A stretch of 64,000 bases of DNA from Myotis daubentonii (lineage: Eukaryota; Chordata; Mammalia; Chiroptera; Vespertilionidae). Each line of letters starts with the position of its first letter. Position 1 is the first letter of the stretch. Below are positions 20,966-32,710 of the stretch, piece after piece. Where the stretch lies: contig NC_081852.1 of the NCBI RefSeq assembly GCF_963259705.1, positions 63,244,859-63,308,858 on the forward strand, in the 5' to 3' direction. The position numbers and the translations under genes were made by a program. The notes under the pieces were generated by a model, which worked only from the letters and a program-made list of their open reading frames with translations, made no database searches and had not been told where the DNA came from.

Positions 20966-22331
20966 TCCTTTGCTTTATATGCATCACGCCTTTAGTATTC
21001 TCGGCGTGGGGGGTGGGGGGAGGGGTGTGAAGAATGATCTCTGAAAGATGCCTCATGAAAATCTGCGCTCAAATTAATGCCAAAGAGAAGGAAAGTGCTC
21101 TTCCGACACTTCATCTCCAGACTGCGCGGCGGCTGCCGAACAGCTGTCAGGACTCTCTGTGCCAGGGCTCCAGCCGCCCGCTCCTGACGTGCAGCTCAGT
21201 GCAGTGGGATTAGCACGCGGCTCCTATGGAAACCGCTCGGGCAGCACAGGGGCCGAGTCCTTGGCCGGAGGCCCTGACCGTCCTGGGATGGATGGTCGGG
21301 TGGTGCGGTGGGCGCGCCTCGCCCTAGCCCAGGGGCCTCAGCGGGCACGCCTCCCCCGCCCCCCACTATCCCCGCGGTCAGCAGCCCTTTCCTACCTTCT
21401 CTGTGGGGCCACATTTCCAGGCCCAAACTCAGTTCCGCCCGACACGGCGGCAGGGCGGTATCTGACCCCCGAGCACCACGCGTGGCCCTCAGGCAGGAGG
21501 GACACCACTAGGGTCTCAGGAAAGCAGCGGGCGGCGGGCCCAGCCTCACAGCGTTTCCCTGATCAGAAAGAAGCAAGGAAGTGGGGGGAGGGGGGGGAGA
21601 AATTAGCCTCCATCACCACTGTCACCTCGACCTGTGACCTTGAGACACTGCCCGCTCCCCCCTGCCTCTGGCCCTGCGGGAACCCCGAGAAACACCTGGC
21701 TGGCCGCAGCGAGCCCCACCCCCGGGGAATCCTCGTCAGAGTCTCTCATGACCTGGGAGGCGTCTCTAACCTCAGACACAGGAGGCGCTGTGGGGACGTG
21801 TCCGTGTTATGGCGGCCGGGCTCCACACGGCAAGCGGAGCCACAGCCATCTCGAGCCGCGTGATTCAGGCGGTTCTGAGCCGGCTTCACGGCCCAGACGC
21901 ATCACAGAACCTGGTTGCTGCGTAGACGACGAGGCCCCAGGGCGGCTCCTGGCAGCTGGACTTCCCTCGCGGCCGACACAGATGTCAGAGCTGCCAGGCC
22001 CTTGGGCGCCGACGCGTCCCCACCCCACGCCCCACTCGGAGAGGAAAACCGGGGCTCGGAGCCCGGACTTGGGGAGGGTCGAGCAAAGACTTCGTCCCAG
22101 GCCTGTTGCTGGGCCGGTCCCAGACCTCTGTCTGCTCTCTCATGACCTGCTGTCCGGCGCATCGCGGGGACGTGTTCCGTTGAAGGAAGGCATTGCCGCG
22201 GGGATGGGATGTCATTCACGGGGACCCACGCGCTCCCGATCCAGGGACCGTGCCCACACGTCTCGCCGGCGTGTTACGTTTCAGACGAAGAGGCTCGTCC
22301 TCTGGGATGATTCACGGGTTAAAGTCGGTCC
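20966..22331. other. GC-rich single-copy sequence
   Basis: No gene or repeat recognised in about 1.4 kb. Open frames of 234 codons at 21159 and 21634 overlap and have no recognisable domain. Confidence 0.5.
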
Positions 22332-23575
22332 ATGGTGAAGAGTTCGGTCAGGACGTGGCCAAGAAAAGGCTCTGCAATGCACGGTGCTGGGAACACGGGA
22401 AGCCACGCGCCAAAGAATGCAAGTGGAGGCCAGTGTGTCCCCCTGCTCCAAACCCGCTCCAAATGGCCCGGAGCCCTCACTCTGAGACCGAAACAACAAG
22501 TTACCTGGAAGAAAACGCAGGTGCTAGACCCACGGGCCTTGGTCTTAGAGAAGATGTTATGAATTTGACCCCAAAGGCAAGGGCAGTGAAGGCAAAACGA
22601 GATGAATGGGACGCTATCAAACTAAAGAGCTTCTGACAGCAAAAGAAACGGCCAAGCGCATGGAGGTGATATTGGCAAAGAGCAGTCCCCGCCAGGGGTT
22701 CAGATGCAAATACAGGAAGAACTCACACAGCTCAAGACCGACAAACAGCCCAACTGAAAAACGGGCAGAGGACCTAACAGGCACCTCTCCCAAGAAGACA
22801 TACAAACGGGCAACAGATACATGAGAAGATGCTCGATTTCACCGGCTATTGAGCAAATGCAAATCAAAGCTACCCTGAGATCCCCCCTCCCACCTGTGAG
22901 AGGGCCATGATCAGCAGGACGGGTAATGTCAGGGGTTGGAGAGGCCGTGGAGAGCCGGGAGCCCTCCTGCTCCACGGCTGGTGGGAATGTAGACGGTACA
23001 GCCGCCGTGGAGACAGCATGGCCGTTCCTCAGAAAATTAAGGATAGAGCTACCATACGACCCGGCAACCCCTCTTCTGGGCATCCACCCAAAAAACTCGA
23101 AAACAGTTATTTACGAAGATACATGCACCCTGTGGCTACCGCATTAGTCACAGTGGCCAAGACATGGAGACCACCGGGTGTCCGTCCACAGAAGACGGCA
23201 CAGGCACACAGTGGAACACTTTCTACTCAGCCGCCAGGAACGATGAAAGACTGCCCTCTGCAACGACTCGGCGTGGCCTTGAGAACATCATGCTAAGCCA
23301 AACAAGTCAGACAGAAAACAATCAAGACCCATACGCTTTCACTCACGTGTGGGGTGCAAAACTGAAACTCGTAGACACAGACAGCAGGGCGGTGGTTCCC
23401 AGAGGGAAGAGGGTGGTGGGAAGTGAGGGTGCAGGGAGCCAAGCAGCGTGGTGACCTGGGAAGACGCGACTTTGGGTGGTGGGCACGCATCATAGAAATG
23501 CACACTCGAAACCCGCGGGGTCCGGTGAACCAGGGTCACCCCAATAGGGTGAGTTTTAAAAAAGAAAAGACTACG
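22332..23575 (+). mobile_element. LINE-1 3' fragment (end of ORF2 plus 3' UTR)
   Basis: The order of motifs fits a mammalian L1. Words such as ccaaagaatgcaagtgg, aaggcaagggcagtgaagg, aactaaagagcttctgacag and agcaaatgcaaatcaaagct belong to the ORF2 end. 'gttggagaggccgtgg', 'ctggtgggaatgtagacgg', 'agctaccatacgacccggca' and 'atgctaagccaaacaagtca' are typical of the 3' part of older L1 families. Frames are broken by indels and stops. CpG content is high for an old L1, with many Ts and As changed to C and G. Confidence 0.9.
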
Positions 23576-23623
23576 GCACAAGGAGGCTCTTCTCCTTTGC
23601 TCCAGTAAGGCACGAGCGGGGAG

Positions 23624-23837
23624 TTTTTTAACATATATTGTTATTGATTTCAGAGAGGAAGGGAGAGGGAGAGAGAGAGAAACATCGATGTGAGAGAATC
23701 ATTGAACAGCTGCCCCCTGCACGCGCCCCACACTGGAGATCGAGCCTGCAACCCGGGCACGTGCCCTGACCGGGAATTGAACTGTGACCTCCTGGTTCAT
23801 AGGTCAATGCTCAACCCCTGAGCCACGCCAGCCAGGC
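23624..23837 (-). mobile_element. VES-type SINE
   Basis: Reverse orientation from tattgttattgatttcagag to gagccacgccagccaggc. Confidence 0.93.
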
Positions 23838-25954
23838 ACGAGCTGGGATTTAAACTCAAGTTCAGTCCCAAAGAGCTTCTCCCACCGGCTGCATGACCCT
23901 CCCAGGGCACAGGACCGGCTCCGGGCAGAGAGGTGAGAAGGCCTGCGTGGCCCACGCTGTGCGCGCCTGCCCTTCCCGGGTGGAGGCCAGGCAGCCGGGG
24001 GGTGAGGCCCAGGCCCCGCTGCGACCCTCTGACAATGTACCCGGACCAGGTGCCTCCTGTCCCTGGCAACAGGCTCTGTCCTGTGTGACCAGCCCCAGAA
24101 CAGCTCCTGGTGCAGAGGGAAGGTGCCATGTGGCCAGGGGGCGGGCACCCCTGAGGTCAGAGGGGAGGGGCCAGGGGACAGTAGGGAGACCTCCATGCGG
24201 AAAATTACAGGGAGGGAACGGTTCATTGTCCCGTCCCCAAGTGCCCACCAGAGAGCCGTGGCTGGCTTCTCCCTAGAGCGTGGCAGGGCCCCTCCCGGGT
24301 CAGTCTCCAGGGGAGTCCTGGGCCACAGCAGCGCCCCCCCAGGTGGGGGTGGGGGTGGGTCGTGAGCTGAGCACAGGGCGGCCCAGAGACGGCTCCACAC
24401 AAAGGCGGCCAGAAGCCCCGGAAAGGGGGGTGGGGCCAGCGGGAGGGAGAGGTGCTGCGCGCCTGGGCCCAGGGCTGCTGGGACTCACCTGCCTCCAGCA
24501 TCAGGTGCCAGGCAAGGAGGTGGGCACGTGGCTGCCTCCCAAAATACTGATGGGAGGGGCCCAAGGGCAGGGCCCACTCTCCAAAACCATCAGGGGCGGC
24601 TGCCCGGCCTGCAGGCTCCCACCCGCTGGGAGCTGGACATCCTGGTGAGGACCCAGGACTCAGGCCGGAGGGCCACGCGAGGCACAGGTGCAGCCCCACC
24701 CCCGAGGGTCCTGGGGAGGAGGTGACGCCCCTCGGTTTTGTGTGCAGGGGGTGCAGGGGGGTGCAGGGGGTGCAGGGGGGTGCAGGGGGTGCAGAGGGGT
24801 GCAGGGGGTGCAGGGGGTGCAGGGCTCTATGCCCCCCCGTGACTGCATCCCCAGGGACCCCCATTCTGGACCCCATGGCTCTGTACTATGGGGGAGGCCT
24901 GGCCCAGCCCTGCGGGACCTGGTGGGAGCCACCCCGCTCTGGCCTCAGTCTCCTCATCGTCCCCCGTGACATCCACCGCGGCTGTGACCTGAAACAGTCG
25001 CCCTATCATCGCAGTGACCGGCCCAGACCAGCGAGGGTGCGGAGCGGCCAGGAAAGAGATTCGGACCCGGGGAGGGAAGGAACCCCCCCAGAATGGGAGC
25101 CATGCTAGCGAGCCCCGCACCCCCACCCCACGCGGGCCTCCCGGGGACAAGAGAGGGCGGGTGCATGGTCACCCCAGCAATAGTGGCAGCTGCCGTGAAT
25201 GCTGCCCACACGCTCGGGCCCTGCGTTGTGTGGGGCCCGGTCCTAACTCCCCACGAGCGTGAACTGTGGGTCCCGCCCCCGCCCCGCGTGGTTCTTAGGG
25301 GGCAGCACAGTTAGCCCCGTCCGCGGGGGGTGGGGGGGCGGGGGGCAGGAAGCCCCGGTGGCCACGCAGCCTCTCCTGCCACCCACACGCCGCCAGCGTC
25401 CGCCTCGGGCTCAGCCGACACCACAGGGGAGCGGGGCTGGCAGCCCTCCGAGGCCAGTGTGCCCACCCCGCCGCCCCTGCCCCACGTCCACTCCGTGTGT
25501 TTCACTCTGGCTTTTTCTAAGAGAATGTCCAACCGCTGAGCATGTGAGGCGCCCCCACCTGGGAGCCGTGGACGCACGGGGCTGCCCAAGCGCTCCACCT
25601 GCCGGCGGCCCCACCCGAGCCCAGGAGCCCCGGTGACCCCGCCCTGGGCCGGGGGGGGGGGGCGGCACCTGTGTGAGGGGGCAGCGTGCCGCTCCCAGGC
25701 TGTCTGCGGGGTTCGGGGAGGAGGCCATCGTGCGCAGCGCCCACCCGCTGCTCGGGCTCGGGCTGTCCCGTGGGTCTCAGCCTCGGGCCTGGGCAGCACC
25801 CGTAGCGCCCGGCACAGGGGAGGGTCTCATCGAGGGGCAGGAACGCCGAGCGCCAGAGCCGCGCCTGCCCATGTGTCCGGGCACCACCACTGGCGACCGG
25901 GCAGGTCCCTTCCTCCTGGGCCTCTGGGAACCCACTTCCATCACGGAACGGGGG
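23838..25954. other. GC-rich single-copy sequence with G-rich tandem repeat
   Basis: About 2.1 kb, no gene recognised. Contains the repeat at 24741-24823 and G runs near 24345, 25327 and 25650. Confidence 0.5.
24741..24823. repeat. GTGCAGGGG tandem repeat
   Basis: Nine successive tgcag words spaced 9 or 10 bp, separated by runs of 4-6 Gs. Four or more G runs in this spacing make quadruplex formation plausible. Confidence 0.9.
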
Positions 25955-26167
25955 GCCCGGCCGCGCGGCTCAGGGGCTGAGCGTCCACCTGTGAGCCCGG
26001 AGGTCAGGGTTCATCCCCGGTCAGGGCGCAGGCCCGGTGGCGGTCTGTCCCCCGTGGGGGGCGTGCAGGAGGCAGCCGGTCCATGATTCTCTCTCATCAT
26101 TGTTTCTATCTCTCCCTCTCCCTCTCCCTTCCTCTCTGAAATCAATAAAAACTTATTTTAAAAATAA
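25955..26167 (+). mobile_element. VES-type SINE
   Basis: From ggcccggccgcgcggctcag to aaatcaataaaaacttattt. The B box is altered (gttcatccccgg), so it is probably inactive. Confidence 0.92.
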
Positions 26168-26389
26168 GTGAATTAGTTAATTAATTAAAGCCCTGATGGA
26201 CCCGCCTCCTGGGTCGGATCCGGCCTCTCCGTGGCGAGGGGAGGGGAGGGGTGGGGCGGGCCTCGGAGGCGCAGCTCCGCCAGGAACTAGGACAGACCCC
26301 CGTGTTGGGGGGAGGGGGGAGCGGAGGGGGAGGCCTCCTCCACGCAGCCGCCGCACACAGCCATTCCCCCCGAACGTATACATTTTGTA

Positions 26390-26900
26390 ATTGCAAATGG
26401 AAAGATTGCCCGTAATGGCGGGAACAGACCCATTTCCTCATCAGCCGAGCGCCGTCGGCGGCGAGCGAGGCATCTGCCCGCGGGCTGCCGGGCGGGCGCT
26501 GCGCGGGAGGCGTGATTTAGTGCTTGCAGCCGCCCCATCTGCTGCGGTTATTACAGAAATTATACATAAACCAGTTAGTAAACACTTTGCCGAGTTGTCT
26601 GTTGTTTGGATAATCACCCGTAATAACACGGAGCATCAATATGGTCTTTAAACCCGATTTGGGAGTTAATGGAATGAGCGGAGGCCGCCTGCGCGCGCAC
26701 CGGGGTAATGTCATTAGGAATGTTTGTGAAGAACAAATTAAATCCGCTGTAAATTGTGCTCTCAAGTCAGCCAGCAAGCAGCGGCTGGAGCAGGCACTCC
26801 GCTCACCTCCGCGCAGGCCCTCGGTCCGAGGTGCTAATTGCTGCCTTAATGGCTCCTGTGGGCCGTCCGACCGCAGTCGGCCTTGCACCGAGTCCGTCCG
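26390..26900. promoter_or_regulatory. AT-rich island, strong candidate conserved noncoding element
   Basis: Contains ttgtaattgcaaatgg, aaattatacataaaccag, ggataatcacccgtaataac, gggagttaatggaatgag, gtaatgtcattaggaatg and aaattaaatccgctgtaaat. No transposon, no recognisable protein. Confidence 0.45.
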
Positions 26901-26913
26901 GCGTCAACCGGGC

Positions 26914-26976
26914 AGCCTGTCACCGCCTGTCACCGCCTGTCACCGCCTGTCACCGCCTGTCACCGCCTGTCACCGC
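26914..26976. repeat. 10-bp tandem repeat CACCGCCTGT
   Basis: Five perfect consecutive 10-mers (26921-26970) with partial units either side. Confidence 0.95.
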
Positions 26977-27203
26977 GTGGCTGCCGACTCCAAGGAGGCG
27001 CCGGCGGTCACCTCCCAGTGCGGGGCCTTTCCGGCTGGTTCTCAGGGCGCCATGGGTTTGAGTGCGAGTCAACCTGGCTCCTTGCCCCCATCCAGGTGTG
27101 GGGGGGTGGGGGGGTGGAGGGGGGTGCTGGGACGCCTCGGGGTCCCAGGGATCCCAGGGGAAGAGTCGGATTGGGGGGGGAAGGGGGATTATTTGTTTGT
27201 TTT
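26977..27203. other. Single-copy G-rich sequence
   Basis: G-rich stretch at 27096-27130 and 27170-27190; no gene recognised. Confidence 0.5.
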
Positions 27204-27408
27204 TGTTTTTAATTTTTTATTTCAGAGAGGAAGGGAGAGGGAGAGAGACAGAAACATCCATGATGAGAGAGAATCACGGATCAGCTGCCTCCCACCCGCC
27301 CCCCACTGGGGATGGAGCCGCAACCCCAGCACAAGCTTTTGGCCCAAATTGAACCGTGACCTCCTGGTTCATAGGTTGGCACTCAACCCCTGAGCCAACC
27401 GGGTGGCG
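27204..27408 (-). mobile_element. VES-type SINE
   Basis: Reverse orientation from ttttttatttcagagaggaa to tgagccaaccgggtgg; the A-box region is damaged. Confidence 0.92.
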
Positions 27409-27946
27409 GAAGAGTCCGTTGTGATGTGTCCAAAGGGGAGCCATGTTCGGAGGAAGAAAGGCCGGGAGGGGAAGGCAGCAGAGGAGGGTCCGGGAAGAGG
27501 CTGCCGTCCACGTGGTCCTGGCGGGGGTCACACCTGCCGAGGGTCACACCTGCAGGGGCGGCGCAGGCTCCCGGGTCTGTCTCCAGGGCTGTTCATTAGC
27601 GCCCGGTACTCCGCTTCCTCTCCTGCCCTCCCCCCCTCCCGAGCCGCTGTGTCCGCGCCCCGTCCCCCCCCCCCCCGGGAGCCGCTGTATCCGCGCCCCC
27701 TCCCCCCCTGGGAGCCACTGTATCCGCGCCCCCTCCCCCCTGGGAGCCGCTGTATCCGCGCCCCCTCCCACCGGGGCAGGCGAGGCTTCAGGACTCAGGC
27801 CTGTGGGAGGAGCCACGGGGCTGGCCAGAGGCCCAAGTGGATCACAATGGGGGGGGGCAGGGAACCTGCCAGGCGCTGAGCTATTGAGCAGGGGGGCCCC
27901 AAAGGGCCCTGAGCCTGGGCCCTCGGAAATGAGCATACCTGTGTGC
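27409..27946. other. Single-copy sequence with short minisatellite
   Basis: Includes the four-unit repeat at 27641-27775; no gene recognised. Confidence 0.5.
27641..27775. repeat. Four-unit minisatellite, 32-38 bp
   Basis: Units start at 27641, 27679, 27712 and 27744 with gagccgctgtatccgcgccc. The unit length varies only in the following C run. Confidence 0.93.
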
Positions 27947-28100
27947 CCGGCCCCCAGGAACCAAGAGGTCAGGGGTTCCATTCCCGGCCAGGGCACATGG
28001 CCGGGAGCCCCAGCCGGGGGCGTGCAGCAGGCAGCCCACCCATGTTTCTCTCTCTATCCCTCTCCCTTCCTCTCCATCAAAATCGGTAAAGACGTCTTTT
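27947..28100 (+). mobile_element. Decayed VES SINE
   Basis: aaccaagaggtcaggggttcc, gcgtgcagcaggcagcc, ctctcccttcctctccatca and a poor A-rich tail. The A-box part is largely lost. Confidence 0.75.
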
Positions 28101-28230
28101 TAGAAAGAACGCCCTGGAGGACGCGGCGGCGCTGGGCGCAGTGCCCACGAGCCTGAGGGGAACCGGGACCCTCTCTGGGGAAAGCCTTCTTCCCACCAAC
28201 ACCCTCCACGCCCGTGGGCGCTGCCTGCTG

Positions 28231-28367
28231 CCGTGGTCGGCAAACTGCGGCCCTCGAGCCACATGCGGCTCTTTGGCCCCTTGAGTGTGGCCACGAAGTT
28301 TCAGTCGCACTGTACGTGGTATTTTGTGGAAGAGCCACACTCAAGGGCCGCAGTTTGCCGACCACTG
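28231..28367. mobile_element. Palindromic hAT-like MITE
   Basis: The left end ccgtggtcggcaaactgcgg and right end ccgcagtttgccgaccactg are inverted repeats that go on inward (gccacatgcggctcttt; agccacactcaag). The 8-bp flanks gcctgctg and ggctcgga match poorly, so the target duplication has decayed or my ends are off by a base. Confidence 0.78.
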
Positions 28368-28429
28368 GGCTCGGACGAGGCCCAGCGTCAGTAAAGGGCA
28401 AACGTCACCAGCTAAACACACACAAAACA

Positions 28430-28527
28430 TGTGTGTGTCTGTGTGTGTCTGTGTGTGCATGTGTGTGCGTGTGTATGTGCATGTGTGTATGTGTGTCTGT
28501 GTCTGTGTGTGTGTATGTGTGTGTGTG
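28430..28527. repeat. GT-rich microsatellite
   Basis: gtgtgtgtctgtgtgtg with ca, tat and ct interruptions. Confidence 0.95.
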
Positions 28528-29307
28528 GAGGGGGGTGCGCAGGGAGGGGGTACGGCCCCCCTGGAGCCTGCCCTGGGACGGGGGCTGGTCTGACCGGCAG
28601 CTGGGACAGGGGTTTTGAGCAAGTGGGTGGCACTGAGCCGACTGAGGAAGACAAACTCCGAGCCCAGGTTCCCCTCCAAGAGGCCATTGTCTGGAAGAGA
28701 GAGATTGTTCCTGTTCACGTGACCGTTTTAAAGCAACCATTTCCTGTCCGGGCCTCGCTCTGCGCCCAGCGGCAGCCGCCGCCCTTCCCGCGGCTGCACC
28801 CCGATCATTAGACCGACGCCCCTCCCAGGGGCTGTCTGGCGGGAGAACGCATTTTATCCCGAAGACGAGGCCGCGTCAGTGAGAAAACTGCTCCAAAGGG
28901 GAACAAAGCCGACGCGCCGCTCGCGCACCACCGGCCGCGTGTGTGGCGCCAGAAACCATCGCCCGGCCGTGGAGCAGATTGCAGGCGCGAGGCTCAGGTG
29001 GGCAGAAATGGGACATTGAGAGTCGGGAGGGGTCAAGGGTTAGGGGTCAGGGGTTAGGACGGGTTTCTCCCCGCTCCTCTGACTTAAAGCCCAGGACCGT
29101 GTCCGCGTCGCCTGGAAACCGGGTGAACCCAGGGCTGGGGCCCCGGCAGGAACTTGGGGTTCTTCCCAGGCCACTGCGTGCGTCGCATCCTATGAGCCCC
29201 AGATCTGCCTCCTCACTCGCGGCCGAGTCGTTCACCTCAACCTATGGGGATGGAGGGCGTCTGGGGCGGGGGCGCCTGGCCAGCACTCCTATTCTTTCTT
29301 TTATTTT
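28528..29307. other. Single-copy sequence
   Basis: No gene recognised. Includes agggttaggggtcaggggtt at 29036-29055, a chance telomere-like word. Confidence 0.5.
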
Positions 29308-29544
29308 TTTGTGCATCCTCACCCGAGGGTATTTTTCCATTGATTTTCAGGGAGCGTGGGGAGTGGGAGAGAGAGGGAAAGACAGAGAGAAACAGGGATG
29401 TGAGGGAAACACATCGATCGGTCGCCTCCTGCTCACGCCCCCACCAGGCCCGGGCTGGGAGGAGCCTGTCACGGAGGAACCTGCCCTTGACCGGGGTGCG
29501 AACCCGGACCCTTTGGCTCTATCCACTGAGCGACCTGGCCAGGG
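29308..29544 (-). mobile_element. VES SINE, subtype with 3' palindrome
   Basis: Reverse orientation: gcatcctcacccgagggtat, then attgattttcagggagcg, ending at gagcgacctggccaggg. Confidence 0.92.
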
Positions 29545-29995
29545 CCAGGCACGCCTTTTGCAAGAGAGAAACACTGCATCGTTTGGTCACAGTCAGCGGG
29601 GTGGCTGGGGGGCGGGGGAACAGGCCCCCAAGAAGTCTTCAAGATCAACACGTAAACACTGGACTGATCGCTGTAAAAAGACTTTCAGTCCTGGATCCTC
29701 TCTCATGAAAACAGACGCCAGTGAGGGCCATTTTCTGCTCTTATTCACGGGAACGTGGGTCGATTCTCAAGTCCGAGAACCCATCAACAGGACGCGTTTC
29801 CATCTGCCACGGACAGAGTGGGGGTCATGCCAGGCACTCGGAACATTCGATAAGGGCACCCCACGTGCCGTCTCTTGGTGGAGGTGCTCAAAGGGGGTGC
29901 AGAACAGTGCCTACCGCCGGGTCTCCATTCTTCCTTCCCTGTGTGTCCCCCGACCTCCTAATCCAGATATCATCTCCTGCCCATTCTTTTCTTTA
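29545..29995. other. Single-copy sequence
   Basis: No gene or repeat recognised. Confidence 0.5.
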
Positions 29996-30000
29996 TAGAT

Positions 30001-30048
<48 letters not shown>

Positions 30049-30144
30049 TAGATGATAGAGATAGAGATAGAGATAGAGATAGAGATAGAGATAGATGTAG
30101 ATATAGATATATAGATATAGATATATAGATATAGATAGATATAG
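29996..30144. repeat. GATA/GATATA microsatellite
   Basis: A run of gata units, then (gatага-like) gagata units at about 30055-30095, then gatata. It runs directly into the tail of the reverse SINE, so it probably grew from the A-rich tail. Confidence 0.95.
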
Positions 30145-30327
30145 ATATTTTTATTGATTTCAGAGAGGAAGGGAGAGGGAGAGAGAGATAGAAGCATCAA
30201 TGATGAGAGAATCATCGATCGGCTGCCTCCTGCATGCCCCCTACTGGGCATTGAGCCCACAATCTGGGCCTGTGCCCTGACCAGGAATCCGACTGTGACC
30301 TCCTGGTTCCTAGGTTGATGCTCACCC
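30145..30327 (-). mobile_element. VES SINE, head truncated
   Basis: Reverse orientation from atttttattgatttcagag to cctaggttgatgctcacc. The A box and first bases of the head are missing. Confidence 0.9.
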
Positions 30328-31064
30328 TGGGCAGAATGAGCACTTTCATAAGAAGAGACGACCCACTGAGTGGCCACGTGAATAAAAACTTTCGAGGTCT
30401 GAGTGACACGTTCAAACTGACCTAAAGAACATGCATTCGATATCAGACTGTTTTTACTTAAAAACACAACAAAACCGACAACACCCAGAACAGGGAGCAA
30501 TGACCTTCGTCTCAGGCGGCCGAGCCCTGCCCGTGCAGAGTCCAGTCCTGCACCCGCCTTCCCGGAGGAGCCGGGCCGATCGCAGGCGCTGGGCGGCAGG
30601 GAGGCGCGCCTGAGGAAGGGGCTGAACATGTGTCCGAGGTGGAGGCTGGAGGTCAGGAGGGTGAGGGCTGCGAGGGTGGTCCTGGGGCAGGAGGAGGGCG
30701 GCGCTTTCCCGGCCTCTCAGGGCAGAGCGCAGACAGCAGGGGTGGGGCCAGCTCAGCATGGGACTTGGCACGCATCGGGCCCCTGGAGGGTCAGGGGCTG
30801 AGTCTGGGGAGAGGGTGCGGGCACGGGGGAGGAGGGGCTGGGCGCTGTGCGTGGATTTGAATCTGCTTTGGTTAAACCCTCCGGACCTGCCTGCCCCGTG
30901 AGGCCCGCCCCTGCAGCTCAAACAAGAGTGTCTCTGTGTGGCTGCCACACCGGTCGCCCAAGAAAAGAAAAAATCCTCCAGCTGTGCTGGTCAGACACCA
31001 GGACCAGCGTTCGATGGAGTTTGGGTAAATTTTTAAACATAGAACAAATCGATCTGTTCCATTT
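30328..31064. other. Single-copy sequence
   Basis: No gene or repeat recognised in about 740 bp; GC-rich centre. Confidence 0.5.
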
Positions 31065-31277
31065 TAAAAAATATATTCTTTTTTATTTCAGAGAGGAAGG
31101 GAGGGGGAGAAAGAGAGAAACATCCATGATGAGAGAGAATCACTGATCGGCTGCCTCCTGCACGCCCCACACTGGGAATAGAGCCCACAACCCAGGCCTG
31201 TGCCCTGACCGGGACTCGAACCCTGACCTCCTGGTTCATAGGTCGGTGCTCAACCACTGCGCCACACCAGCCGGGCT
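31065..31277 (-). mobile_element. VES-type SINE
   Basis: Reverse orientation from atatattcttttttatttc to cgccacaccagccgggc. Confidence 0.93.
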
Positions 31278-31750
31278 TGATCTGTTTCTTACGACCCTAA
31301 ACTTGTTGTAATGAAAGGATTGTTCTTTATGCCAAGATGATACCCTTAACGCTTTTTTGTATGAAAATGTCTTTTCTTTTCTAGAATGTTGCTGCCAGCA
31401 GGTGATCTTGTCTTTGGGTCTTTTGCCCAAAATTAAAAACCGGCAACACTTCCTCAAAACCTCTGAATTGTTTGCAGCGGTTAGTTTGTGAGCCACAGAG
31501 TCCGCAACAGCCGCCAGCCGGCCCCGTGGGCGTCTCACACCTGGACTGAGCGTGTTTACCCAGCGGGGCGTTCCTGCAGGGGGCGGGGGGGGGGGGGGCG
31601 GGGGGGAGGGCTGAGGCCTGGGCTGTCTGGATGTCAGCACGTTTGTGAAATGCCTACAACTGGGACCGGTTTTCAGATCAGATCCCCCATGGTGGCCAAC
31701 CTCTGAGTTAGTCTGAGGACATTGAAATTGGGTTTTCAAAACAGATGGTG
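31278..31750. other. Single-copy sequence
   Basis: AT-rich first half, G run near 31585-31610; no gene recognised. Confidence 0.5.
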
Positions 31751-31932
31751 GACCCGGCTGGCATGGCTCAGGGGTGGAGCGCCGACCTATGCACCAGGAG
31801 GTCAGAGTTCAATTCCCAGTCAGGGCACAGGCCTGGGTTGCGGGCTCCATCCCCAGTGGGGGGCGTGCAGGAGGCAGCCGATCCATGATTTTCTCTCATC
31901 GTTGATGTTTCTATCTCCCTCCCTCTCCCTTC
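31751..31932 (+). mobile_element. VES SINE, tail truncated
   Basis: From acccggctggcatggctcag to ctccctccctctcccttc. The usual ctctgaaatcaataaa end is absent. Confidence 0.92.
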
Positions 31933-32501
31933 AGGGCAGCGAGAGCAACACACGTGGCTTTTGTTCAAGCGGTGCGATTCGCAGGAACGACAGGACAGGG
32001 CAGTGACATTGTGCGAAGGACCAGCCAGAGGAGGCAGGCCCCTCGCATTAGCCCAAAGCCGCGAGCCCTCCTCCGCACGATGACGCCGGCTCTCGGCCTC
32101 TCTGCTGCGGTCCTGACGGTGCTGAGAAGCCGTGTCCTCTTGCTCGCAGACAGCACCTGGCGGATGTGTGTGTGTTGGGGGGGGGGGGCTCCTAATGTTG
32201 GGCCTTTGACAAATGTATTTGGGGGAAATTGCCGTGTGATTTTATTCATTATCAGGAGATGGAAGGAGCTGAGTGGTGCTGTCTTTGTGGCTCCCGGGCC
32301 CATTGTAATAGTCTCTCTGGTTATTTTATTTTATTTGAAATCAGACATTGGAGTTTGAGGACCCATTTTTGTCCCCGTGGGACAGGGAGAGAGTCTAAAG
32401 GAGGAGATGGGAGGAGCTAGAGGGTAAGCCAGGGACCTGTGCCCGCAACAGCTCAGGGCTCATCTGGTCTACCAGTTAGTCCTGGTCCGGCCTTTCTTTC
32501 T
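31933..32501. other. Single-copy sequence
   Basis: No gene or repeat recognised; G run at 32175-32187. Confidence 0.5.
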
Positions 32502-32710
32502 TTTTAATATGTTTTTATTGATTTCAGAGAGGAAAGGAGAGGGAGAGAGAGATAGAAACATCAATGATAAGAATCATGGATTGGCTGCCTCCTGTATGCT
32601 CCCTACTGGGGATCGAGCCCACAACCTGGGCATGTGCCCTGATCGGGAATCGAACCCTGACCTCCTGGTTCATAGGTCAATGCTTAACCACTGAGCCACA
32701 CCCACCGGGC
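32502..32710 (-). mobile_element. VES-type SINE
   Basis: Reverse orientation from atatgtttttattgatttc to gagccacacccaccgggc. Confidence 0.93.

Noticed and set aside
21159..22338. Two overlapping 234-codon frames
   Set aside because: Different frames of the same GC-rich strand, no domain, no splice or start context to prefer either.
29036..29058. Telomere-like ggttaggggtcaggggttag
   Set aside because: Only two imperfect units, not TTAGGG in register.
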